Translations under genes and position numbers: made by a program
Notes under the pieces: model-generated
What the model was told of the DNA's origin: nothing
The model's input: the letters and a program-made list of their open reading frames with translations, nothing else
The model's database searches: none
Assembly (NCBI RefSeq): GCF_015100155.1
Contig: NZ_JACKZA010000010.1
Location: 49,653-113,652, forward strand
DNA: 64,000 nucleotides
Direction of reading: 5' to 3'
Source of the DNA: Acidithiobacillus sp. HP-2
GTDB lineage: Bacteria; Pseudomonadota; Gammaproteobacteria; Acidithiobacillales; Acidithiobacillaceae
Part shown: positions 36,492-44,172 of the stretch, piece by piece
How positions within the stretch are numbered: position 1 is the stretch's first letter
Layout of the letters: the number at the start of each line of letters is the position of its first letter

Positions 36492-36659
36492 GGGCCTGCA
36501 GGCTTTGCCGCGACTTTGGCCCGCGCCGTTGTTGTTCTTGGCGAAATCCTGCGCCCGTCAGGAGAGCTGTCTGAGCCCAAAGGGCGAGTTCTCTCCTGAC
36601 AGCAGGATGAGCCTTAGAACAACAGGCAAGGGACGTTGGAGCAAAAAACCTGCAGGCCC
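36492..36659. repeat. Long imperfect inverted repeat upstream of yicC
   Basis: The outer arms pair GGGCCTGCAGG (from 36492) with CCTGCAGGCCC (36649-36659). Inner pairings include CGTTGTTGTTCT against AGAACAACAG, TCCTGC against GCAGGA, and GTCAGGAGAG (36557-36566) against CTCTCCTGAC (36591-36600). The tip has GCCC-AAA-GGGC. Together this is an imperfect palindrome with arms of about 75 bases, with no coding potential. Its left arm resembles two other places in the window (14388 and 39070), so it looks like a dispersed repeat with one complete, folded copy here. Confidence 0.75.
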
Positions 36660-36858
36660 GCTGACGTCTTCAGGATAATAACCGCTTAACCTAGCACAAG
36701 GACAGAAAAGCAGCGAGAAGCGTAATTTTAGCATATAAGCATATGAATATAATTATTGACAGCACTCCCAAGCTGAACTAAACCTAAAGAGTCGTAGCCC
36801 AAAAGCACCCCATCCAATAAGGGTGCACTCATGAAATTGCACAACGGGAGAGTGTTCT
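36660..36858. other. Intergenic region, no gene seen
   Basis: No gene was found between the inverted repeat and the next start. It contains a small hairpin (GCACCC, loop, GGGTGC at about 36805-36826) and an A/T-rich segment at 36715-36760 that may be a promoter for the gene at 36859. Confidence 0.4.
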
Positions 36859-37233
36859 ATGGTTGCCACACAGGAAACGTTATTTGAATGGGACGAATGG
36901 AAAGAGCGCGCTCTTGCCCGGGGTATTGCTGAGGATTTGGCAGAATTAGGTAAAAACCTGATGCGCGACGCCTACATGCAACGCTGGCCGGAAGCCGTGC
37001 TGAGTGATTGCGGCTGGGACGATGATGGTTTTGGGATGCTGGCCCTCGCCTGCGCCAAACCTGCTGAAACACGTCGGGATTGGGAGCGTTTGTATGCCCA
37101 ATATTGCCGGCGGCCGGCTTGTCCGCTGCAGCAGCCTTTAGCAGCGGAGGCGAAAGCCCTAGCACCCCTCTATCCGGCAACGCACCCACAGGGAAATAGC
37201 CATACATCGCTAATGACGGGACATCCAAAGTAA
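36859..37233 (+). CDS. Unrecognised small protein
   Basis: A 124-aa protein starting at ATG 36859, with GGGAGAG about nine bases upstream. It is rich in charged residues, Trp and Cys (EWDEWKERALARG, LSDCGWDDDGFGM, YAQYCRRPACPL). No signal peptide or membrane segment was seen, and I do not recognise a family. Its 3' end overlaps the 3' end of the convergent thioredoxin-like gene by 24 bases. It may be a lineage-specific gene. Coding status is likely from the ribosome-binding site and length, not from homology. Confidence 0.55.
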   Translation: MVATQETLFEWDEWKERALARGIAEDLAELGKNLMRDAYMQRWPEAVLSDCGWDDDGFGMLALACAKPAETRRDWERLYAQYCRRPACPLQQPLAAEAKALAPLYPATHPQGNSHTSLMTGHPK

Positions 37234-37755
37234 TCGCCAGACGACAACGGGCAGGGAAATAGCCCCTACATAACGGCCTACAATCTGCCCCTTGTGGTTG
37301 ATCAGCAAGGAGGTGGGAGTCAGGATAACGCCGCCCAGAATCTGGGCGGCCGCTCCGTTTTTATCCGCATAAAGGGGATAATCAATAGCAAAACGGGAGC
37401 GCGCCGCCACGATGGCCTGCGGCGTATTTCCGGCAACAGCTACACCCAGCACCGTAAATCCAGCACCCCCAAACCATTGCTGGAGCCAGTTGAGGGCGGG
37501 AATTTCGGCAATACAGGGAGGGCAATCCGCAGACCAGAAATTGATCAGGGTCACCTGATTTGCTCCGGGATGATACTGTACCCACTGCCCATCCGGCTTT
37601 TGCAGGGTCAGAACCGGTAATGTGGCAGGAGTAGCAACATCACTTGCGCCGCGCCATTGTGTCCATACATACACTCCGGCCACGACCAACAGCATCAGCA
37701 CAATATCCAGAGCCCAGCGCCGCAGGCGATGCTTTCCCAATACTATCAACCTCAT
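37210..37755 (-). CDS. Membrane-anchored TlpA-like thioredoxin-fold protein
   Basis: A 181-aa protein with one N-terminal membrane helix (ALDIVLMLLVVAGVYVW) and a thioredoxin-fold domain. The redox motif is LINFWSADCPPCIAEIPALNWL (CPPC at about residues 79-82), and the cis-Pro region is GGVILTPTSLLINHKGQIVGRYVG. TlpA/ResA-type proteins reduce disulfides in the periplasm, for example in cytochrome c or oxidase maturation. It is divergent from csoS1D, with 76 bp between the starts. A link to carboxysomes is only positional. Confidence 0.85.
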   Translation of the reverse strand: MRLIVLGKHRLRRWALDIVLMLLVVAGVYVWTQWRGASDVATPATLPVLTLQKPDGQWVQYHPGANQVTLINFWSADCPPCIAEIPALNWLQQWFGGAGFTVLGVAVAGNTPQAIVAARSRFAIDYPLYADKNGAAAQILGGVILTPTSLLINHKGQIVGRYVGAISLPVVVWRLLWMSRH

Positions 37756-37831
37756 CTGATCAACATGAAATGGACTGGAGCGTAGCGGTAAATCCCGCTA
37801 TAATTGATCGACTATATTCGAACCATGGCTC

Positions 37832-38446
37832 ATGATTCAACTTCGCACTTACGTCTACATAGACTCCCTACAACCGCAACTCGCTGCATATATGGCCTCG
37901 GTCTCCCAGGGCTTTCTTCCTGTGCCCGGCGATGCGGCCTTGTGGATTGAAGTTTCCCCTGCCATGGCAATTCACCGTCTCACGGACATTGCCCTGAAAG
38001 CTACCCGCGTGCATCTTTCCCAGCAGGTCATTGAACGCGAATTTGGAGCGATGGTCGTTCATCATCGTGACCAGAGTGATGTACGGGAGGCTGGTCGAGT
38101 GGTTTTGCAGCGCATGGGTGCCAGTCAGCAGGATCGTACCGCCTGCAAAATCACCTGGAAAGAAATCATCCGTGGAATGATGCCGGATCACACCGTACTC
38201 ATAAACCGCCAGGGGCGGCGCGGCTCCATGATTCTTCCGGAGCAGAGCATGTTCATTCTGGAAACTGATCCGGCCGGTTACGTCATATATGCCGCCAATC
38301 AGGCGGAAAAAGCTGCCAATATCACGCTGGTCGATGTACGTGCCGTGGGTGCCTACGGACGCCTGACCATTGCCGGAAAGGAAGCGGACGTGGATGAAGC
38401 CGCAGCCGCCGCCATCCACGCCGTGGAAAACCCTTCCTGGACTTGA
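37832..38446 (+). CDS. csoS1D: CsoS1D, tandem-BMC carboxysome shell protein
   Basis: A 204-aa protein with a strong match to CsoS1D. It has [90 protein letters not shown], and a final [20 protein letters not shown]. Two BMC-like domains in one chain form a pseudohexameric trimer whose gated pore can open and close; it sits in the alpha-carboxysome shell facet. The Acidithiobacillus-type copy lacks the long N-terminal extension of cyanobacterial CsoS1D. It lies outside the main cso operon, on the opposite strand and convergent to cbbQ, and is coupled to a NUDIX gene. Confidence 0.92.
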   Translation: MIQLRTYVYIDSLQPQLAAYMASVSQGFLPVPGDAALWIEVSPAMAIHRLTDIALKATRVHLSQQVIEREFGAMVVHHRDQSDVREAGRVVLQRMGASQQDRTACKITWKEIIRGMMPDHTVLINRQGRRGSMILPEQSMFILETDPAGYVIYAANQAEKAANITLVDVRAVGAYGRLTIAGKEADVDEAAAAAIHAVENPSWT

Positions 38447-39009
38447 TGCAGATGAATCGGCAAACCCTGCAAACCCAGCTCTGCCAGTATCGCAGTCACT
38501 ATATGGAAGAGCTGGCTTATGCCCGTCGGGGTTGCGTTCTTTTGCAAAGCGATCCGGATTGCTTTTTTCGGGAAGGAAGCGGCCTGCACATTACCGCTTC
38601 CACCTGGATTCTCAACCCTGCCCGTACCGCTACGCTGTTTATGCTCCACCGGAAACTGGAGCAATGGTTTCAGCCGGGAGGACATGCGGATGGTGATGAA
38701 AATGTCCTCGCCGTGGCGCTCAAGGAGTGCGGCGAAGAAACCGGGGTTGCAGAGACAGATATCCGCTTGCTGCAATCAAGCATCTTTGATGTGGATATTC
38801 ACCGGACTCGCCGGCATGGCAGCGAGCCAGCCCATCAGCATCTGGATATTCGATTTCTGGTGGAAATAGATGATCGTATCCCCCTGGATGGAAACAGTGA
38901 GTCCCATGCCTTGCTTTGGATACCCCTGCATGAGGTACACGCCTACAATAAGGGACTTTCCATCCATCGAATGCTGATCAAAAGCATGGAGTGGTTGCGT
39001 CAGCACTGA
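38446..39009 (+). CDS. NUDIX hydrolase coupled to csoS1D
   Basis: A 187-aa NUDIX protein. The start ATG 38446 overlaps the csoS1D stop (TGATG), giving tight translational coupling. The NUDIX box is GGHADGDENVLAVALKECGEETG (about residues 81-103): the canonical REUxEE is KEUxEE here, with the Glu residues for Mg binding present. Upstream and downstream strands (TATLFMLHRKL, HQHLDIRFLVEI) complete the fold. The substrate cannot be read from sequence. Its coupling to a shell gene invites the idea that it cleans up nucleotide or sugar-phosphate by-products relevant to RubisCO, but that is inference. Confidence 0.85.
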   Translation: MQMNRQTLQTQLCQYRSHYMEELAYARRGCVLLQSDPDCFFREGSGLHITASTWILNPARTATLFMLHRKLEQWFQPGGHADGDENVLAVALKECGEETGVAETDIRLLQSSIFDVDIHRTRRHGSEPAHQHLDIRFLVEIDDRIPLDGNSESHALLWIPLHEVHAYNKGLSIHRMLIKSMEWLRQH

Positions 39010-39069
39010 AACCAGGGTTGAAGCCAGCCCGAATCAAGGTAAAAAGACCTTAATCCTCAATATGGTCGC

Positions 39070-39113
39070 GGACCTGGAGGCTTTGCAGCAACTTTGGACC
39101 GCGCCGTTTCAGG
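39070..39113. repeat. Dispersed intergenic repeat, copy C
   Basis: GGACCTGGAGGCTTTGCAGC followed by AACTTTGGACCGCGCCGTTT and CAGG resembles the left arm of the inverted repeat at 36492 (GGGCCTGCAGGCTTTGCCGC, then GACTTTGGCCCGCGCCGTTG) at most positions. It fills the gap between the NUDIX gene and cbbQ and ends exactly before the cbbQ stop codon. Confidence 0.65.
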
Positions 39114-39920
39114 TTAGAAAAAAGTACCGACGGCCGCATCCAGGGCATCACGCATATCCGGATCATCCGTAATCGGGCGCACCAGGGCCATGCTGCAGGC
39201 CGCAATGGGTGCCACACCTTTCTGTATCAACGCACCGGCATAAATGAGCATACGTGTGGACAAGCCTTCATCCAGACCGTGACCCTTGAGGTTGCGCGAA
39301 CGTTCGGCAATGGAAACCAGCTTTTCCGCCATATCTTCCGAAACACCCGACTCATGAGCCACAATTTCCACTTCAATCGTCCGTTGCGGATAGGAAAAAT
39401 CCAAAGCCCCAAAACGCTGCTTGGTGGATTGTTTCAGATCTTTCATGGAAGACTGGTAGCCGGGGTTAAAGGAAATCACCAGCTGAAAATCAGGATGGGC
39501 CTGAATCAGCTCACCCTTCTTATCCAGGGGAAGTGTGCGCCGATGATCCGTAAGAGGATGAATCACCACCGTCGTATCCTGACGAGCCTCGACAATTTCA
39601 TCCAGATAACAGATGGCCCCTATACGCGCAGCGGTGGTCAGAGGACCGTCCTGCCATTTGGTACCATCCTTGTCCAGCAGAAACCGCCCTACCAGGTCTG
39701 AAGCCGTCATGTCCTCGTTGCAAGCCACAGTAATCAGAGGCCGTTTCAGACGCCACGCCATATATTCAACAAAACGGGACTTTCCGCAGCCTGTCGGGCC
39801 CTTGACCATCATCGGCAGACGAGCTGCGTAAGCCGCTTCATACAAGGAAATTTCATCGTGGACTTCCTTGTAATACGGCTCTTTCTCAATCAGGTACTGT
39901 TCTTTTGAATCACTGTTCAC
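39114..39920 (-). CDS. cbbQ: CbbQ, AAA+ RubisCO activase subunit
   Basis: A 268-aa AAA+ ATPase with Walker A MMVKGPTGCGKSRFVEY (about residues 37-53), Walker B GAICYLDEIVEA and downstream LVISFNPGYQSSMKDL with FGALDFSYPQ. CbbQ hexamers work with CbbO to eject inhibitory sugar phosphates from RubisCO. The gene is the last of the minus-strand supercluster, 18 bp (39921-39937) after cpii, while its partner cbbO is six genes upstream. Membership in the CbbQ/NorQ/GvpN family is certain; the RubisCO role follows from context. Confidence 0.93.
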   Translation of the reverse strand: MNSDSKEQYLIEKEPYYKEVHDEISLYEAAYAARLPMMVKGPTGCGKSRFVEYMAWRLKRPLITVACNEDMTASDLVGRFLLDKDGTKWQDGPLTTAARIGAICYLDEIVEARQDTTVVIHPLTDHRRTLPLDKKGELIQAHPDFQLVISFNPGYQSSMKDLKQSTKQRFGALDFSYPQRTIEVEIVAHESGVSEDMAEKLVSIAERSRNLKGHGLDEGLSTRMLIYAGALIQKGVAPIAACSMALVRPITDDPDMRDALDAAVGTFF

Positions 39921-39937
39921 CGTATCACCTCTTGATA

Positions 39938-40264
39938 TTAATTCTTGAATTTCACCAGCCGACTGACCTGGATATCCGTAACAAACACAACACCGGTATG
40001 TTTCTCAAAAAATGGCGCGAAGCCTTCCAGAATAGGAGACACCAACTCTTCGGGAACAGCCACTATAATCATGATCAGCACATCATCTTCATTGAACATG
40101 ACGTGTCCTTCATAAATACCGTGACTGCCTTTTCCAGACAAATTACCGACAATGGTATAACCTTTCACCCCGGCCCTGTCGAGAAGATCCGTGGCAAAAT
40201 CCTTGTGCGCGCCCTCCATGATGATTTCCAGCTTTTTCAAAGGGCTCAAATTCAGTGTGTTCAT
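39938..40264 (-). CDS. Carboxysome-associated PII-like protein CPII
   Basis: A 108-aa PII-fold protein: LSPLKKLEIIMEGAHKDFATDLLDRAGVKGYTIVGNLSGKGSHG, then DDVLIMIIVAVPEELVSPILEGFAPFFEKHTGVVFVTDIQV. The T-loop is short and lacks the uridylylated Tyr of GlnB. Proteins of this type next to alpha-carboxysome genes (CPII) bind adenine nucleotides in a bicarbonate-dependent way. Its ATG overlaps the dabA stop (ATGA), which fits a job in sensing or controlling the bicarbonate accumulation machinery. Confidence 0.88.
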   Translation of the reverse strand: MNTLNLSPLKKLEIIMEGAHKDFATDLLDRAGVKGYTIVGNLSGKGSHGIYEGHVMFNEDDVLIMIIVAVPEELVSPILEGFAPFFEKHTGVVFVTDIQVSRLVKFKN

Positions 40265-43200
40265 GCGATTTCCTCCAGGAGGGTCTGTCTGTCAGGGGTT
40301 TCGGTTCGTTCTTGCAAGTGAAAGGCACCATCTTCGAGGACATAGGCGCGATAATCATCTTCCGGATCCATGATGATGACCCGGACCCACCCCCCACCCA
40401 GCAGCGCCTTGATTTTAACCAGGTTACCCACGGATCTCTGGGCAAAAGCGACCGGCGCTTCAACCAGCACAATCAAGCGCACCGGCTCATGGTAAGGCTT
40501 GCCATCCTTGAGGACGGTCTGGGTAGGCAGCCCTGTACGCAAATCACTCTGGTTGCCGGTCATCACTGCAAAGCGCCCCGCCACGTTGTGATATACCTTA
40601 CTGCCACTACCATAGTGCTCCGTGTCCACAACGGAAAAATAATGTTCCAGATTAATCCATTCGCCCACCACCATGGGACTGGAAAGAATGGTTTCCAGAA
40701 GACGACCCTTGGGATCCAGGCGGTAATCGTAGGAATGGAGAAAAGCCCGGCTTTCAAGATTCAGGCCCTCGGTCAATTCCCGCCGACCGACAATAGCATA
40801 GGCATTGCGGGTCAAGCCCCACTCCGGACGGACCTGCGACCAGTCGTGGGTTTGGCGCTGAGCCATGGCCGCCGCTGCGTAGGGGTCCTGGGCCAGCCTG
40901 GCATTTCCTCCGAGCAGTGGCATGCGTTCTGCGGCAGAACGACGGGTAGCTGCTGACAAGCCATTCTGCAAACGCTCCAGATAGAGCAGATGTCTTGCTG
41001 GCAACAAGTCCACATCATACAGCTCCACCACATCTGAAGTGGTATTATGCACGGCCGGCATAAACCAGGTATCGTCAGGGATGATGATTCCCTTATCGCG
41101 CAAACGCCGACGCACCTCGGGTTTATTGGCCATCGCCGCAAATACCCGGGCATTGGGTAGCCCCTTGCCACCTCCACAGGCCCCACAATCCAGAGCCGAT
41201 TCGTAGGGATTGTTTTCGGTTTCACTTTGATGCCCAACCAACAGCACAAAGCGCGAAAAATTACGATTCATGCCAATCAGCAGCAGGGCCTGAGAAATGT
41301 AGCGGACCTGCTCATCCAGACTGAAACCAATACGGCCCAGTCGCTCCATCTGCAAACTGGTTTCATGGCGTTCGACCCGGTATATGTCCCGCAATTTCTG
41401 GATGAACTCAGATTCCTGCTGGGCAGACAAATCGCGGCGTTGGGCCAGGGCACTGGGTCCAGAGATATGTTCCAGGGCAATTTCGCGCAGCTCTTTGACA
41501 TCGTCGTCCGTCACCTGATCGCGCGGAACATTCCATTCCTTGATCAACGCCCGGACAATCATCGCCCGCTGCACAGCCCGCAAAATGGAATCCGCCTGAT
41601 CCGGACTGAGCTTGTCCAAGAGCAGTCGCGTTACCGGCTTTTCAGCATGCAGTTTATGATGGAGATGATGATAGGTCAGCGGCGCGACAGTCTTGCCAAT
41701 CAGGCCCAGACTGAAAATGAGACCCACAGCTTCTACTGCCACAAATGGGGACAACACCGAACTCTTCAGTTCATGAAGCACATGCTCCAGGGCACCATAA
41801 AGCGGTTCTTCTTCCAGTTCCAGTTCGGCGGGAATTTCCAGCACCAGATTTTTGGGGGTCTGAATCGCCGGACAAAGATGCACTTCAGTGCCACGACCAT
41901 ACTCCAGGAAGCTGATCGGCACCCCAAAAAACCCACCAATTCCAAAAGTCTGATAATCACCAATCGCTTCCAGATGCCGGCGCATGGGTTCCGAACGCAC
42001 GTCAATACACAGCAACGCCTGGGCAAAAGGCCGTTTCTCCTCGGCTGCTGCAGACGCCTGCGGAATATGGATCCGGTTGACCAGATCCTTGATGTAGTGA
42101 GACTCCATGGACCGCAACCAGGTAAAGCCCTCCTGCTTTTCCCAGGCCCGCATAATCTCCAAAAACCTGTCGAGCTGATCCGGCGTCATCGCCAACAGTT
42201 GCGCTTCCGCTTCTGCACCCATGACTTTAGCCAGTCGCTGCAGATTCTTAATCTGACGTTCCGCTTCCCAACGGGACTTGGCAGCAATGTACTGCTGCGC
42301 CATCTTGTCAAAACCGGAACGTTTGCGCCGTGCCAGTACATCTTCTACCTGTTGTGCCCAGGCGGGCAAAATGGAACCCGTGTACAACTCCAGACGCAAA
42401 TAGGCAGAAAAAGGATCCGCATGCACGAAATCCTGAATTTCTTCGGCATTGGCCGGACAGGCATGGTGCCTGACTGCCTCCTGAAGTAACGCCATACCCA
42501 GAACCATGCGTACGGCCAGAAAATCCGTCAGATCCGCCGGATACTGCTCTGCCCAGTAATAATGTTTGGCTGTACTCCGGTAGCGGATGAAACCCGCCCA
42601 ACCATGCAAACGCGTCAATTGCCGGGTAATATATTTTTGCCAGGATGCTTCGGGAACTTTCAGATCCCGGAGAATATGCGCCACTACGCCTTCAGGCGTC
42701 GCTTCTGAGTCCAGAAGATTGCGCAAATGCAATCCACGCAGGAAAAAGCGCACATTATGCTGAGCCACTTCTTTCCATGCAGCAAAAAATCCCTGCTTGC
42801 GTCCCGGCGACTGCCAGGCTGACTGACCTTCATCAAAAAAGTCCAGACAGCTTTTTACCAGCAGATCATCCAGGGTACTGCCAATGTCTGTCCCGAACAG
42901 ACGATCGACATTGGCATAAACTGGCCCGTCCAGGGCTATTTTATGGCTGAGAATATCTTGCAGGCGGTATTTTTGGGTTTCGTCGTCTTGATCTGGCGCT
43001 TGTCCATGGAGAACTGCATGCAGAATTCGTCCATCGAGCCAATCCGTCCTCGGGACCATCTGCTCGTTCTGGCAACGCGTCAGCAAGGACCAGAGCCAAT
43101 GCTCCATGGAAATTCCGGGCAGAGTCTCGGCGTGTTTTTCGAGAAAAACATGGAGATATTTGCGCAGTGCATTTTCATCCACTTTCCCGGCCTGCCAATA

Positions 43201-43413
43201 TTCCTGATATTCACTGCGGGAAAGATATCCGCGTCCGTGAAATAATCGGCCCGCTTCTTCCACCGCCTCTTCAAAAGGAAGGTGTTCCAGCCCGAACAGA
43301 GGGTTATGGTGAATGAAGGTGCGCATTGGCCAAAACCGGGGAATGGGCTCGCTGGCCACATAAATCATCGTCCGTACTTTCAGACGATCCCCCAAAGTCA
43401 GTTGATGATCCAT
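40261..43413 (-). CDS. dabA: DabA, carbonic-anhydrase-like subunit of the DAB inorganic-carbon pump
   Basis: A 1050-aa DUF2309 protein. The zinc and active-site residues known from other DabA proteins are present: Cys and Asp in ALLCIDVRSEP (about residues 469 and 471), and His and Cys in LLVGHQSETENNPYESALDCGACGG (about 728 and 743). The His-Cys spacing of 15 is the same as in characterised DabA. DabA is peripheral and works with the membrane protein DabB to turn CO2 into bicarbonate vectorially, driven by the cation gradient. It is longer than the roughly 830-aa Halothiobacillus form. Its start lies inside the last codons of the upstream membrane gene. Confidence 0.93.
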   Translation of the reverse strand: MDHQLTLGDRLKVRTMIYVASEPIPRFWPMRTFIHHNPLFGLEHLPFEEAVEEAGRLFHGRGYLSRSEYQEYWQAGKVDENALRKYLHVFLEKHAETLPGISMEHWLWSLLTRCQNEQMVPRTDWLDGRILHAVLHGQAPDQDDETQKYRLQDILSHKIALDGPVYANVDRLFGTDIGSTLDDLLVKSCLDFFDEGQSAWQSPGRKQGFFAAWKEVAQHNVRFFLRGLHLRNLLDSEATPEGVVAHILRDLKVPEASWQKYITRQLTRLHGWAGFIRYRSTAKHYYWAEQYPADLTDFLAVRMVLGMALLQEAVRHHACPANAEEIQDFVHADPFSAYLRLELYTGSILPAWAQQVEDVLARRKRSGFDKMAQQYIAAKSRWEAERQIKNLQRLAKVMGAEAEAQLLAMTPDQLDRFLEIMRAWEKQEGFTWLRSMESHYIKDLVNRIHIPQASAAAEEKRPFAQALLCIDVRSEPMRRHLEAIGDYQTFGIGGFFGVPISFLEYGRGTEVHLCPAIQTPKNLVLEIPAELELEEEPLYGALEHVLHELKSSVLSPFVAVEAVGLIFSLGLIGKTVAPLTYHHLHHKLHAEKPVTRLLLDKLSPDQADSILRAVQRAMIVRALIKEWNVPRDQVTDDDVKELREIALEHISGPSALAQRRDLSAQQESEFIQKLRDIYRVERHETSLQMERLGRIGFSLDEQVRYISQALLLIGMNRNFSRFVLLVGHQSETENNPYESALDCGACGGGKGLPNARVFAAMANKPEVRRRLRDKGIIIPDDTWFMPAVHNTTSDVVELYDVDLLPARHLLYLERLQNGLSAATRRSAAERMPLLGGNARLAQDPYAAAAMAQRQTHDWSQVRPEWGLTRNAYAIVGRRELTEGLNLESRAFLHSYDYRLDPKGRLLETILSSPMVVGEWINLEHYFSVVDTEHYGSGSKVYHNVAGRFAVMTGNQSDLRTGLPTQTVLKDGKPYHEPVRLIVLVEAPVAFAQRSVGNLVKIKALLGGGWVRVIIMDPEDDYRAYVLEDGAFHLQERTETPDRQTLLEEIA

Positions 43414-44171
43414 ATACCCCCCCAGAAGATTCCGACCAAAGCAAACACCCCCAAAGTCAGTCCACCCAACCAGGTGCCAGCCACACTCAAGTCATGCACC
43501 GCATCGCCATGGTATATACCGAAAAGTAAATCCTGCAAAAGCCGCCCTACGGTCCACCCCCAAAGGAGCAGGACCAGCAATAACAAAGGCATCCAGATGA
43601 TTGGCAAACTTTCCATAGCCTGTAATAAGGCGAAAAAATTGGGAAAGATGGGTGTGGCGGTGGCGGCAAGTGCAGTCAGCGAGATCAGTACGGAAAGACG
43701 GGGCAAAACCCGGGCAAAACCGCCGCTCAGGCCCAGATAAGAACCTCCGGTTTTTTTCGTCAAAACGCCCGCCCATATCAGCATCAGCGCGGCAGGGATG
43801 GACCAGGCGAGCACAAAAAGTTGCATCTCCCAGTGTTGCGGCAGGACCCCGACCAGAAGCCAGGTCAGGGACAAGCCGGAAGTAGCCATAAAACGCGCCC
43901 AAATCTGCATATCACGGGTTCCTGCAGCGCGATAGGCGTACAAAATCGCCGTAAATAATGCCAACGCCCGCAAGGCTGTGGGCATTTCCTGGCCGAGCAG
44001 ATACCAGGCCCCTGATTTCAGAAGCAACAGCAGACCCAGTTGTGGCAGGACAATAACCGTCAGAGCGCGCGCCCAGGCACCCGGTGCACTGACCAGTAAA
44101 CGGTTAAAAATCCAGCTGAACGGGAACCAGGGAAGCAAAGCACCTGCGATAATCCAGATGATGATATCCAT
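43398..44171 (-). CDS. Extra membrane protein between dabB and dabA
   Basis: A 257-aa polytopic protein from ATG 44171. About seven membrane helices are visible (for example IIIWIIAGALLPWFPFSWIF, SLTWLLVGVLPQH, LVLAWSIPAALMLIWAGVL, LPIIWMPLLLLVLLLWGW). The segment GGFARVLPRLSVLISLTALAATATPIFPNFFAL recalls the LxxxGLPxxxGF helix of NuoL/NuoM antiporter-type subunits, so it may be a shortened relative. It starts one base after dabB and overlaps the dabA start, so all three are tightly coupled. The classical DAB complex has only two subunits; this gene could supply a third membrane part or a second half-channel. Function unknown. Confidence 0.72.
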   Translation of the reverse strand: MDIIIWIIAGALLPWFPFSWIFNRLLVSAPGAWARALTVIVLPQLGLLLLLKSGAWYLLGQEMPTALRALALFTAILYAYRAAGTRDMQIWARFMATSGLSLTWLLVGVLPQHWEMQLFVLAWSIPAALMLIWAGVLTKKTGGSYLGLSGGFARVLPRLSVLISLTALAATATPIFPNFFALLQAMESLPIIWMPLLLLVLLLWGWTVGRLLQDLLFGIYHGDAVHDLSVAGTWLGGLTLGVFALVGIFWGGIWIIN

Positions 44172-44172
44172 C

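Noticed and set aside
41227-42489. 420-codon plus-strand frame opposite dabA
   Set aside because: Despite its length it mirrors dabA, which has conserved catalytic motifs. It has no recognisable domain and no context.
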